Assembly (NCBI RefSeq): GCF_000577815.1
Contig: NZ_CBYM010000030.1
Span: 1-40,956 of the forward strand
Length of the DNA stretch: 40,956 nt
Reading direction: 5' to 3'
Source: Clostridium saudiense
GTDB taxonomy: Bacteria > Bacillota > Clostridia > Clostridiales > Clostridiaceae
Shown here piece by piece: positions 33,598 through 40,956 of this stretch. Below the pieces are notes generated by a model. That model did not search any database. It was not told the DNA's origin and saw nothing but the letters and a program-made list of their open reading frames with translations. The position numbers and the translations under genes are program-made. Every line of letters starts with the position of its first letter. Position 1 is the first letter of the stretch.

Positions 33598-34089
33598 CTA
33601 TGAATTAATTATTATATTTATGGGTTTATGCCTATTACTTGTCACATGTACAGCACAATTTAAACATGGATCAAAACTTCTAACTATTCTTCCTATTTCT
33701 ACTGGAGCATTTATATCATTAATCTCTGCTCCAATTAAAGCTTGTTCAACAGTTCCTTTTAACCCCTTTCTATCTGTAGGTGAAAAATTCCATGCTGATG
33801 GAGGTATTAATGTATAATTTGATATCATTCAATTTAAATCAGGAGTAATATTCATTGCATTTTCAAAAGCTCTTACAGATGTAATTGCATGATGTGTTGA
33901 ACATATTCCACAAACTCTTGGAACTAATCTTATAATGTCAAATGGCGGCCTTCCCTCAAACATTTTTTCAAAACCTCTAAATTGGCTTCCACTTACTTTA
34001 GCATCTACAATCTTATTATTTTCAACTTGTACTTCTATATTAAGTAATCCACTTATTCTTGTTACAGGATCTATTCTTATAGTAGTCAT
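33598..34089 (-). pseudogene. [NiFe]-hydrogenase large subunit, internally deleted with in-frame TGA
   Basis: The N-terminal 86 codons encode a normal start (MTTIRIDPVTRISG) and the first nickel-binding motif, RVCGICSTHHAITSVRAFEN. After PDLN comes TGA (33831-33829), and the same frame then continues with the C-terminal 76 residues: ISNYTLIPPSAWNFSPTD and the second nickel motif FDPCLNCAVHV plus the cleavable tail. Normal large subunits have about 450-500 residues, so roughly 300 residues of the middle are missing. AAGGGGA precedes the ATG at 34089. The product cannot form a working active-site subunit. Confidence 0.88.
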
Positions 34090-34102
34090 ATTTATCCCCT
34101 TA

Positions 34103-35056
34103 TTACACATTACTAGAGTCATACTTTACAAAAGGTTCATAGTCATCTGGAAATCCTGGTGATGCACATCCTATACATGTTGTATTATCTTCAATAGGCC
34201 AATTAAAAGTATTATTCTACCTACTTACTGGGCAATATGCATAAGTGACGGTTCCTCTACATCCCAATTTAAACATGCATTCTTTTTCACCAAATTTTTT
34301 TGCAAAAATTCCTTGATCAAAAAATTTTCTTCTAGGGCATATATCATGTATTAAAGTATCATAATAAACTAATGGTCTTCCATTACTATCAAGTTCTGGA
34401 ATTCCACCAGAAGCTATATATCCTAATATTCCTGCTACCCAAACTGGATTAGCCGGGCATCCTGGAATTTTTATAATATCTGTTCTTTTCAAAAATTCGC
34501 TTACACTTAAAGCCTTTGATAAATTTGGCTTTGCAGCTGTAGGCCCTCCAAAACATGCACAGGTTCCTACAGTAATTATTATACGTGCATTTTTAGAAAT
34601 ATCACTCACAGCTTTCATAGCAGTTATCTTTTCACCTTTATAAGTAGCTACTGTTGTATAAAGACCATTGTCCCTTGTTGGTATAGCTCCAGATACTATA
34701 AAAATATATTCTGTATCTAAATTATCAATTATATTTTTATAAGCTTCCTCACCTTGATCTCCTTGAATACTTCCAAAATACTTCATATCCACAAATTTCT
34801 CCAGCATATATATAAGATTAGGATCTTCTGAATTTAAAAGTGAAATAACTTCACCAAAGCACCCTGAAGTTTCTAACCATATAGCATTAATCTTTTTTAC
34901 TCTGTTATTTTCAACATTATCTATGGCATTATTTATCATATTCATAGCTAATTTATTTTTCTTTTGATCTTTTGTATCTTTATCAAAAATTCTATTTTCC
35001 CAAAAATCTATTTCTTCTATAGGTATAATATATTTATCACTTTTAAATATAAACAT
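34103..35056 (-). pseudogene. [NiFe]-hydrogenase small subunit with in-frame TAG
   Basis: The small subunit carries the iron-sulfur relay. The frame reads WLETSGCFGEVISLLN (proximal-cluster region), GTCACFGGPTAAKP, PGCPANPVWVAGIL and the distal-cluster segment with IHDICPRR, CMFKLGC and YCPVSR. It then meets TAG at 34219-34217. Beyond it the same frame goes on with NNTFNWPIEDNTTCIGCASP and GFPDDYEPF to TAA at 34103. Family members have CPxxxWN here, so TGG (Trp) has become TAG. The truncated 279-residue product lacks the last CxxC ligands of the 317-residue form. No Tat signal is seen. It is the first gene of the operon. Confidence 0.9.
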
Positions 35057-35142
35057 AAAACCTTTCCTTATTTTTATTATATTTATGTTTATTTTATTTC
35101 ATAATAGAATAATCAATAAAAATAAAGTTAAATAAAATAAAA

Positions 35143-35183
35143 AACTGTGAAATAAATCCATATATCGGATTTATCTCACAGTT
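35143..35183 (-). terminator. Terminator of nifJ
   Basis: The stem pairs 35143-35159 with 35167-35183 (AACTGTGA and ATAAATCC arms, one internal mismatch). On the minus strand TTTTTTATTTTATTT follows. It begins six bases after the stop codon. Confidence 0.85.
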
Positions 35184-35188
35184 ATATA

Positions 35189-38100
35189 TTATTCTTGTTC
35201 TGCTAACTTCTTTAATTCTGCATATTTTTGTCTAGCATGTTCTTCTGTCATTTGGAATAATTCTTCCGCTTGCTCAGGGAATTGCTTAGCAATTGCAGAG
35301 TATCTTACTTGATCCATTATGAAGTCTCTAAAGCTTCCTTGTGGTTCTTTAGAATCTAAGCTAAATGGATTCTTTCCTTGTTCTTTTAATTCTGGATTGT
35401 ATCTGTATAAATGCCAGTATCCAGCCTTAACTGCTTCATCCATGTTTCTTATAGAGAATCCCATTCCCTTCTTTAATCCATGGCTGATACAAGTTGAGTA
35501 AGCAATAATGATTGATGGTCCATTATGAGCTTCTGCTTCAAGCATTGCTTTAACTACTTGGTTCTTATCAGCACCAATAGCTACTTGTGCAACATAAACA
35601 TTTCCATAAGACATCATCATTCTTCCTAAATCTTTCTTCTTAGTCTTCTTACCTGAAGCTGCTAATTTAGCCATAGCTGCAGCAGGAGTTGATTTAGAAG
35701 ATTGTCCACCAGTGTTAGAGTAAATTTCTGTATCAAATACTAATACATTTACGTCTTGTCCTGATGCTAATACATGGTCTAATCCACCGTATCCGATGTC
35801 ATAAGCCCAACCGTCTCCTCCAAGGATCCATTGTGATCTCTTAACAAGGAAATCAGCTCTTTCTTTAATTTCTTCAACTAATACTTTTGCTTCTTCATTT
35901 TCAATGTTGTTTTCAGCTAAAATAGCTTCAACTTCTCTTGAATGAACTTTTGAAAGCTCTCCGTTATCTTTATTTTCTAACCAGTTTTTGAATACTTCTT
36001 TATATTCTTCAGCTATATCCATAGAAATTAAGCTTTCCATATTTGAAGCTATTTTCTTTCTCATTTGATCAGCTGCTAAGAACATACCGTATCCAAACTC
36101 AGCATTATCTTCAAATAATGAGTTAGCCCAAGCTGGTCCCTTACCTTCATGGTTCTTTGTATATGGTGTTGAAGGTGCTGAACCTCCCCATATTGATGAA
36201 CATCCAGTTGCATTAGCAATCATCATTCTATCACCGAATAATTGAGTTACTAACTTAATATATGGAGTTTCTCCACAACCAGCACATGCTCCTGAGAACT
36301 CGATAAGTGGTTGTTTGAATTGGCTATCCTTAACTGTTTTACCTGGAGTTAAGTGTTCTTTGTTTGATACTTCTTTTGATACTGAGAAATCCCAGTTTGC
36401 TACTTCTGTTTCTACTTGTGTTCCAAGTGGCTTCATTTCTAATGCCTTACCTGGTGCTGGACAAATATCAACACAGTTATTACATCCAGTACAATCTAAT
36501 GTACTTACTTGAATTCTGTAGTTTAATCCTGCTAATGTTTTACCAGTAGCTTTCTTAGTTTCAAATCCTGCTGGTGCTTTTGCTAATTCTTCATCAGTTA
36601 CTAGAACTGGTCTAATACATGCATGTGGACAAACGAAAGCACATTGGTTACATTGAATACATTTTGACATATTCCATTCTGGAACATCTGTAGCAACACC
36701 TCTTTTTTCATATGCTGCAGTTCCTGCTGGGAATGTACCATCTTCTAATCCATTGAATGCACTTACTGGTAGTTTATCTCCTTCTAAAGCATTCATCGGA
36801 TTCATTATGTTTTTGACGAAATCTGTTACTTCTTTAGTTTCTACTTTTGCTTCTTCAGTAGCAGTCTTCCAGCTTTCAGGTACATTAATCTTAACTAATG
36901 AATTCATACCAGCTTCAACAGCTTCGTAGTTCATGTTAACAACCTTATCACCCTTCTTACCGTAAGCCTTCTTAATTGAAGCTTTTAAGTATTCTGTAGC
37001 TTCTTCTTGTGGGATAATTTCTGCTAATTTAAAGAATGCAGATTGCATTATCATATTAATTCTTCTACCTAATCCTATTTCAGAAGCAATCTTAGTTGCA
37101 TTAACTGTATAGAAGTTTATTTCATTTTCAGCTATGTATCTCTTCATCTTAGCTGGTAATTTTCTTTCAATTTCTTCTTCGTTCCAAATTGTATTTAATA
37201 CGAAGTTTCCACCTTTTTTAAGACCTTTTAATAAATCATATTGATTTACGTAAGCTTGCACGTGACATGCTATGTAATCAGCTTCATCAATAAGGTAAGT
37301 TGATCTTATTGGTGTATCTCCAAATCTTAAGTGAGACATAGTTACCCCACCAGATTTCTTTGAGTCATATGCAAAGTAAGCTTGTACGTATTTATCTGTA
37401 TTTTCACCAATAATCTTAATAGCTTGCTTATTAGCTCCTACTGTACCATCTGATCCTAATCCCCAGAACTTACATCTAACTGTTCCTGGTGTTGCAATTC
37501 TTAATTCATCTTCTACTGGAATTGAAGTGAAAGTAACATCATCTTCTATACCTACAGTAAAGAAGTTCTTAGAATTTTCTTTCTTTAAGTTATCAAATAC
37601 AGCTTTGATATCAGATGGTGTAACATCCTTAGAAGCTAATCCATAACGTCCACCAACTATCTTAGGTGCATTTTCTTTTCCATAGAATGCAGAACATACA
37701 TCTAAGTATAATGGTTCACCATTACATCCTGGTTCTTTTGTTCTATCAATTACACAAATCTTTTCTACTGATTGTGGTATAACCTTTAATAAATGCTCTA
37801 CAGAGAATGGTCTGAATAAATGAACTTTAACTAATCCATATTTTTCTCCTCTAGCATTTAATTCATCTATAGTTTCTTCTATAGCTTCAGTTACTGAACC
37901 CATAGCAACAATTATTTCTTTAGCATCTTCTGCTCCATAGTAATTGAATAATCCATAGCTTCTTCCTGTCTTCTCTTCCATTTTAGCCATGTATTCTTCA
38001 ACTATTGGAATTATGTCATTATAGAATTTATTAGAAGCTTCTCTTGTTTGGAAATAAATATCTGAGTTTTGAGCTGTTCCTCTTGTAACAGGGTTATTTG

Positions 38101-38728
38101 GAGTTAACGCTCTACTTCTAAATTCTTTTAAAGCTTCTCTATCTAACATTTCTGCATAATCTTCATAATCTAATACTTCAACTTTTTGAATTTCATGAGA
38201 TGTTCTAAATCCATCAAAGAAGTTTACAAAAGGTAATCTTCCTTTAATAGCTGAAAGGTGAGATACTGGAGCTAAGTCAGCAACTTCTTGTACTGATCCA
38301 GCTGCAAGCATAACACATCCTGTCATTCTTGCTGCCATAACATCTTGATGATCTCCAAATATTGATAATGCTTGAGATGCTATTGCTCTAGCACTTACAT
38401 GGAATACACCTGGTAATAATTCTCCTGCTACCTTGTACATGTTTGGTAACATAAGTAATAGACCTTGTGATGCAGTAAAAGTAGTTGTTAATGCACCAGC
38501 TTGAAGTGAACCGTGGAATGTACCAGCAGCTCCTGCTTCTGATTGCATTTCTACAACATTAACTGTTTGTCCAAAAATATTTTTCTTCCCTTGAGCAGCC
38601 CATTCATCAACAACTTCTGCCATTGTAGTAGATGGAGTTATAGGGAATATTGCAGCTACATCTGTAAACGCATATGCTACGTGAGCAGCAGCCGTATTAC
38701 CATCAATAGTCATCATTCTCTTTGCCAT
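35189..38728 (-). CDS. nifJ: Pyruvate:ferredoxin oxidoreductase (NifJ/PFOR)
   Basis: This homodimeric enzyme oxidises pyruvate with CoA to acetyl-CoA and CO2 and reduces ferredoxin. The 1179 residues are the full single-chain form: domain I (DGNTAAAHVAYAFTDVAAIF), the gamma-type domain, a two-cluster ferredoxin domain with CIQCNQCAFVCPHACIRP and DCTGCNNCVDICPAPGKALE, the extra-cluster cysteine region GACAGCGETPY, and the TPP domain with GGDGWAYDIGYGGLDHVL and DTEIYSNTGGQ. GAAGG lies nine bases before the ATG. Codon use is strongly biased, as in pflB, consistent with high expression. It is divergent from the HxlR-type gene. Confidence 0.97.
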   Translation of the reverse strand: MAKRMMTIDGNTAAAHVAYAFTDVAAIFPITPSTTMAEVVDEWAAQGKKNIFGQTVNVVEMQSEAGAAGTFHGSLQAGALTTTFTASQGLLLMLPNMYKVAGELLPGVFHVSARAIASQALSIFGDHQDVMAARMTGCVMLAAGSVQEVADLAPVSHLSAIKGRLPFVNFFDGFRTSHEIQKVEVLDYEDYAEMLDREALKEFRSRALTPNNPVTRGTAQNSDIYFQTREASNKFYNDIIPIVEEYMAKMEEKTGRSYGLFNYYGAEDAKEIIVAMGSVTEAIEETIDELNARGEKYGLVKVHLFRPFSVEHLLKVIPQSVEKICVIDRTKEPGCNGEPLYLDVCSAFYGKENAPKIVGGRYGLASKDVTPSDIKAVFDNLKKENSKNFFTVGIEDDVTFTSIPVEDELRIATPGTVRCKFWGLGSDGTVGANKQAIKIIGENTDKYVQAYFAYDSKKSGGVTMSHLRFGDTPIRSTYLIDEADYIACHVQAYVNQYDLLKGLKKGGNFVLNTIWNEEEIERKLPAKMKRYIAENEINFYTVNATKIASEIGLGRRINMIMQSAFFKLAEIIPQEEATEYLKASIKKAYGKKGDKVVNMNYEAVEAGMNSLVKINVPESWKTATEEAKVETKEVTDFVKNIMNPMNALEGDKLPVSAFNGLEDGTFPAGTAAYEKRGVATDVPEWNMSKCIQCNQCAFVCPHACIRPVLVTDEELAKAPAGFETKKATGKTLAGLNYRIQVSTLDCTGCNNCVDICPAPGKALEMKPLGTQVETEVANWDFSVSKEVSNKEHLTPGKTVKDSQFKQPLIEFSGACAGCGETPYIKLVTQLFGDRMMIANATGCSSIWGGSAPSTPYTKNHEGKGPAWANSLFEDNAEFGYGMFLAADQMRKKIASNMESLISMDIAEEYKEVFKNWLENKDNGELSKVHSREVEAILAENNIENEEAKVLVEEIKERADFLVKRSQWILGGDGWAYDIGYGGLDHVLASGQDVNVLVFDTEIYSNTGGQSSKSTPAAAMAKLAASGKKTKKKDLGRMMMSYGNVYVAQVAIGADKNQVVKAMLEAEAHNGPSIIIAYSTCISHGLKKGMGFSIRNMDEAVKAGYWHLYRYNPELKEQGKNPFSLDSKEPQGSFRDFIMDQVRYSAIAKQFPEQAEELFQMTEEHARQKYAELKKLAEQE

Positions 38729-39161
38729 GATAATATACCTTCTTTCATCATCCTAAATGTTTCTTAAATAATTATAATTGTTATTTAATAATAATTATTA
38801 TACTTCATTTTTATTTTTTTTCTAGTACTTTTCTTAGAAATATTCCTTAGTATAATTTTGTAATCTTTTGTCACTTATTAGTATAATAACATACTTTCAT
38901 TTCTTCAATAGAAAACTACCATCTTTATACATTTAATTTTTAAATAGTAATTAAAAAATTTTTAAATGGTTATATATCTAAGTAATTACACTTAAACTAA
39001 TTAATTAGATATTTTGACCATACATAATATTACTCTTTATGTTATTTTTCTACAAGAAGGCACTTTTTTTATATATAGTGTCAAAAAAGATACTAAGTAT
39101 ATAGTTTTATACTTGGTTTTATGTTATTATTTATATTTGTACGAATAAAGGAGGTGTTATC
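38729..39161. other. Divergent regulatory region of nifJ and the HxlR-type gene
   Basis: These 433 bp contain no gene that I can see. On the nifJ side, a TATAAT (minus strand, about 38799-38804) overlaps the AT palindrome ATAATAATTATTAT (38788-38801). In the middle, AATTTTTAAAT occurs twice with a 22-bp period (38935-38945 and 38957-38967). On the hxlR side lies the inverted repeat at 39092-39117. Confidence 0.5.
39092..39117 (+). promoter_or_regulatory. Candidate HxlR-type operator
   Basis: AAGTATA (39095-39101) and TATACTT (39108-39114) are exact complements with a 6-nt spacer, and AC/GT outer bases extend the match. HxlR/YodB-type regulators bind GTAT/ATAC-like or TACT/AGTA-like repeats before their own genes. 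It lies 45 bp before the regulator start. Confidence 0.5.
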
Positions 39162-39527
39162 ATGAATAAAATACTTACTTTTCATAATGATTGCCGTCTT
39201 AATGATCGTTGTGCCAAATATGAAACATGTCCAATGATACTTGTTCATAAAATATTATCTGGTAAATGGAAAATTTTAATTTTATGGTATTTAAGTAATG
39301 ATACTCTAAGATTTAGCGAATTAAAACGAAAGTTGCCAGGTACAACGCAGAAAATGCTAACCAATCAATTAAGAAGTTTAGAAGAAGATAATCTTATATT
39401 TAGAAAAGTTTATCCTGTTGTTCCACCTAAAGTAGAATATGGACTTACTGATATCGGCAAAAAAATAATTCCTCTTCTTGAATCTATGTATTCATATGGA
39501 GTTGAATACTCTAATACAAAAAATTAA
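39162..39527 (+). CDS. HxlR-family regulator with three N-terminal cysteines
   Basis: The 121-residue protein is a MarR-like winged helix of the HxlR group: HKILSGKWKILILWYLSND, RFSELKRKLPGTTQKMLTNQ and the wing around VPPKVEYGLTDIGK. HxlR proteins commonly have one conserved cysteine just before the DNA-binding domain (here Cys23 in CPM), used for redox or electrophile sensing in YodB and HypR. This one has three: Cys11, Cys17 and Cys23, spaced C-x5-C-x5-C, which could form disulfides or bind a metal. It lies between nifJ (divergent) and fprA (same strand), so a redox role is plausible but inferred. AAAGGAGGTG precedes the ATG. Confidence 0.88.
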   Translation: MNKILTFHNDCRLNDRCAKYETCPMILVHKILSGKWKILILWYLSNDTLRFSELKRKLPGTTQKMLTNQLRSLEEDNLIFRKVYPVVPPKVEYGLTDIGKKIIPLLESMYSYGVEYSNTKN

Positions 39528-39575
39528 AAGAAATTAGCTAACAGCAAATTGTAATTGAGTTAGCTAGTTTCTTTT
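39526..39575 (+). terminator. Terminator of the HxlR-type gene
   Basis: The stem pairs 39526-39542 with 39559-39575 (17 bp with one G-U), starting at the stop codon. CTTTTAATTT follows. Confidence 0.7.
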
Positions 39576-39652
39576 AATTTATAATATATTAATATTTTAT
39601 TGCAAATACTAAAATAAATCTGTTAAACCGATTCACTTGCTTTGTTTATTTA

Positions 39653-39680
39653 TTGACAATAGTTATTGATAGATTATAAT
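39653..39680 (+). promoter_or_regulatory. Sigma-A promoter of fprA
   Basis: The -35 is TTGACA (39653-39658) and the -10 TATAAT (39675-39680), 16 bp apart. Both hexamers are perfect. Confidence 0.8.
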
Positions 39681-39736
39681 TATTATTATAGACCATAGAG
39701 GTATTTAATAATAAATAAAAAAAAGGAGATTTTTAC

Positions 39737-40948
39737 ATGTCTAATACATTCAAAATAACTGAAGACCTATTTTGGGTAGGAGCCCTTGACCCAAACCTAA
39801 GAATTTTTGACATAATAATGGAAACTAAATTTGGAACATCTTACAACTCTTATCTTTTAAAGGGTTCTGATGGAATTGCATTGTTTGAAACTGTAAAAGA
39901 AAAATTCTTTGATGAACATTTAGATAAAATTCGCTCTATTGTGAATTTAGAGGATATAAATTACGTTGTTGTTAATCATACAGAACCTGATCATGCTGGA
40001 TCAGTTGAAAAAATACTTGAGTATGCTCCTAATGCTACTGTAGTTGGAAGCACTTTAGCTATTAAATATTTAAGTGAAATTATTAATAAACCTTTCAAAA
40101 GTAAAGTAGTTAAAGATTGGGAAACATTATCTTTAGGTAATAAAACTTTAAAATTTATTAGTGCCCCTCAATTACATTGGCCTGATACAATGTACACATA
40201 CGTAATAGAAGATGAAACATTAATTACTTGTGATTCTTTTGGTGCTCATTATTGCGATGAACGTGTTTTAAAAAGTGCAATTGAAGATAGCAAAGAAGAT
40301 GACTATATAGAAGCTTATAATTATTACTTTAGAATGATTATGGGACCATTCAAACCTTTTATGCTTAAAGCACTTGATAAAATTAAGGATTTAAACTTAA
40401 AGTACATTTGTCCTGGACATGGATTAGTATTAGATCATACTAATATTGAAAAGTTTGTTAATCTTTATAGAGAATGGTGTCAACCAACAAAAAGAGAAAA
40501 ACAAAGCATAGTAATACCATATGTTACTGCATACGGATATACTGAAGAAATTGCTAAAGAAATAAAAAGAGGTATTGAAGCTTCAAACTTTGATGTTGAT
40601 ATTTTAATGTATAACTTAGTTACAGCAGACATGAATGAAGTATTAAATGAAATTAATCAATGTAGTGGTTTATTACTAGGTTCTCCTACATTATTATCTG
40701 ATACTTTACCACAAATATGGACTATTTTATCTTCATTAAATCCAGTAATTCATAAAGGATTACCAGCAAGTTGCTTTGGATCATATGGTTGGAGTGGAGA
40801 AGCTCTTAAAAATATTAACGAAAGATATAAACAACTTAAATTTAATGTAGTATGTGAACCACTAGGTATAGTATTTAGACCTAGTGAAGAAAACTTAAAA
40901 TCTGCTTATGATTTTGGATTAGAATTTGCAAATAAAGTTTTAAAATAA
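39737..40948 (+). CDS. fprA: Flavodiiron protein FprA (oxygen reductase)
   Basis: A-type flavoproteins reduce O2 to water (some reduce NO) in anaerobes, fed by rubredoxin. Residues 1-250 form the metallo-beta-lactamase-like diiron domain. Its ligands are visible: His81, Glu83 and Asp85 in NHTEPDHAGS, His147 in APQLHWPDTM, Asp166 in TCDSFGAH and His228 in CPGHGLVL. Residues about 256-400 are a flavodoxin domain for FMN (PYVTAYGYTEEIA, LLLGSPTLL and CFGSYGWSGEA). The 403 residues are complete, with no fused rubredoxin or flavin reductase. AAAAGGAGA precedes the ATG. The stop is eight bases before the window end. Confidence 0.95.
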   Translation: MSNTFKITEDLFWVGALDPNLRIFDIIMETKFGTSYNSYLLKGSDGIALFETVKEKFFDEHLDKIRSIVNLEDINYVVVNHTEPDHAGSVEKILEYAPNATVVGSTLAIKYLSEIINKPFKSKVVKDWETLSLGNKTLKFISAPQLHWPDTMYTYVIEDETLITCDSFGAHYCDERVLKSAIEDSKEDDYIEAYNYYFRMIMGPFKPFMLKALDKIKDLNLKYICPGHGLVLDHTNIEKFVNLYREWCQPTKREKQSIVIPYVTAYGYTEEIAKEIKRGIEASNFDVDILMYNLVTADMNEVLNEINQCSGLLLGSPTLLSDTLPQIWTILSSLNPVIHKGLPASCFGSYGWSGEALKNINERYKQLKFNVVCEPLGIVFRPSEENLKSAYDFGLEFANKVLK

Positions 40949-40956
40949 AAAAACAA

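Noticed and set aside
33829..33831. TGA in the hydrogenase large subunit as selenocysteine
   Set aside because: Sec in [NiFeSe] hydrogenases lies in the C-terminal DPCxxC motif, which here reads Cys. The TGA sits at an internal deletion instead, and no SECIS-like hairpin was noticed.
33620..34162. Plus-strand frames across the hydrogenase remnant
   Set aside because: They are antisense to recognisable hydrogenase sequence and have no start signals.

Overview
The base composition is very AT-rich. Together with an alpha/beta-type spore protein (SASP), a pyruvate:ferredoxin oxidoreductase, a pyruvate formate-lyase, a flavodiiron protein and a SAM-I riboswitch, this points to an anaerobic, endospore-forming Firmicute, most likely Clostridium sensu stricto. 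The species call is inference. I see no rRNA, tRNA, CRISPR array or intact insertion sequence. Most genes lie on the minus strand; the plus strand carries the SASP gene, pflB, an HxlR-type regulator gene and fprA.

Layout. 1-3.5 kb: tandem XRE/TPR regulators (the second cut by the window edge), a YtxH-like protein, RNase H1 with a viroplasmin domain, and a DUF1232 protein. 3.7-6.6 kb: the metNIQ methionine importer behind a SAM-I riboswitch with a greatly enlarged P3 arm. 6.7-9.2 kb: a DUF503 protein and three unrecognised genes, including a membrane protein and a lipoprotein. 9.2-12.7 kb: a class B penicillin-binding protein with two PASTA domains, followed by its FtsW/SpoVE-type partner. 12.8-15.6 kb: a cystine/dicarboxylate-type symporter, a CymR-like Rrf2 regulator and a HAD phosphatase. 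15.6-17.1 kb: a 60-bp perfect palindrome and a transposase-derived gene that seems to lack its catalytic residues. 17.2-24.9 kb: a complete ten-gene histidine operon (hisZGDCBHAFIE) from one strong promoter; hisZ appears to start at ATT. 25.0-28.9 kb: a Fur-regulated siderophore importer of YclNOPQ type. 29.0-32.1 kb: the SASP gene and pflB. 32.1-35.1 kb: a metallophosphoesterase and a decayed [NiFe]-hydrogenase operon. 35.1-41 kb: nifJ, the HxlR regulator and fprA.

How it fits together. Pyruvate can be split by PflB (formate) or by NifJ (reduced ferredoxin), and FprA can dispose of oxygen using reducing power. The hydrogenase has been lost by two separate lesions, a nonsense codon in the small subunit and an internal deletion with an in-frame TGA in the large subunit, while its maturation protease remains open. 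Methionine and cystine uptake each have their own sulfur-responsive control (SAM riboswitch; CymR-like repressor). I found no clear new multi-gene system. The most unusual items are the hydrogenase remnants, the riboswitch expansion, the ATT start of hisZ, the 60-bp palindrome and the catalytically altered transposase relative.
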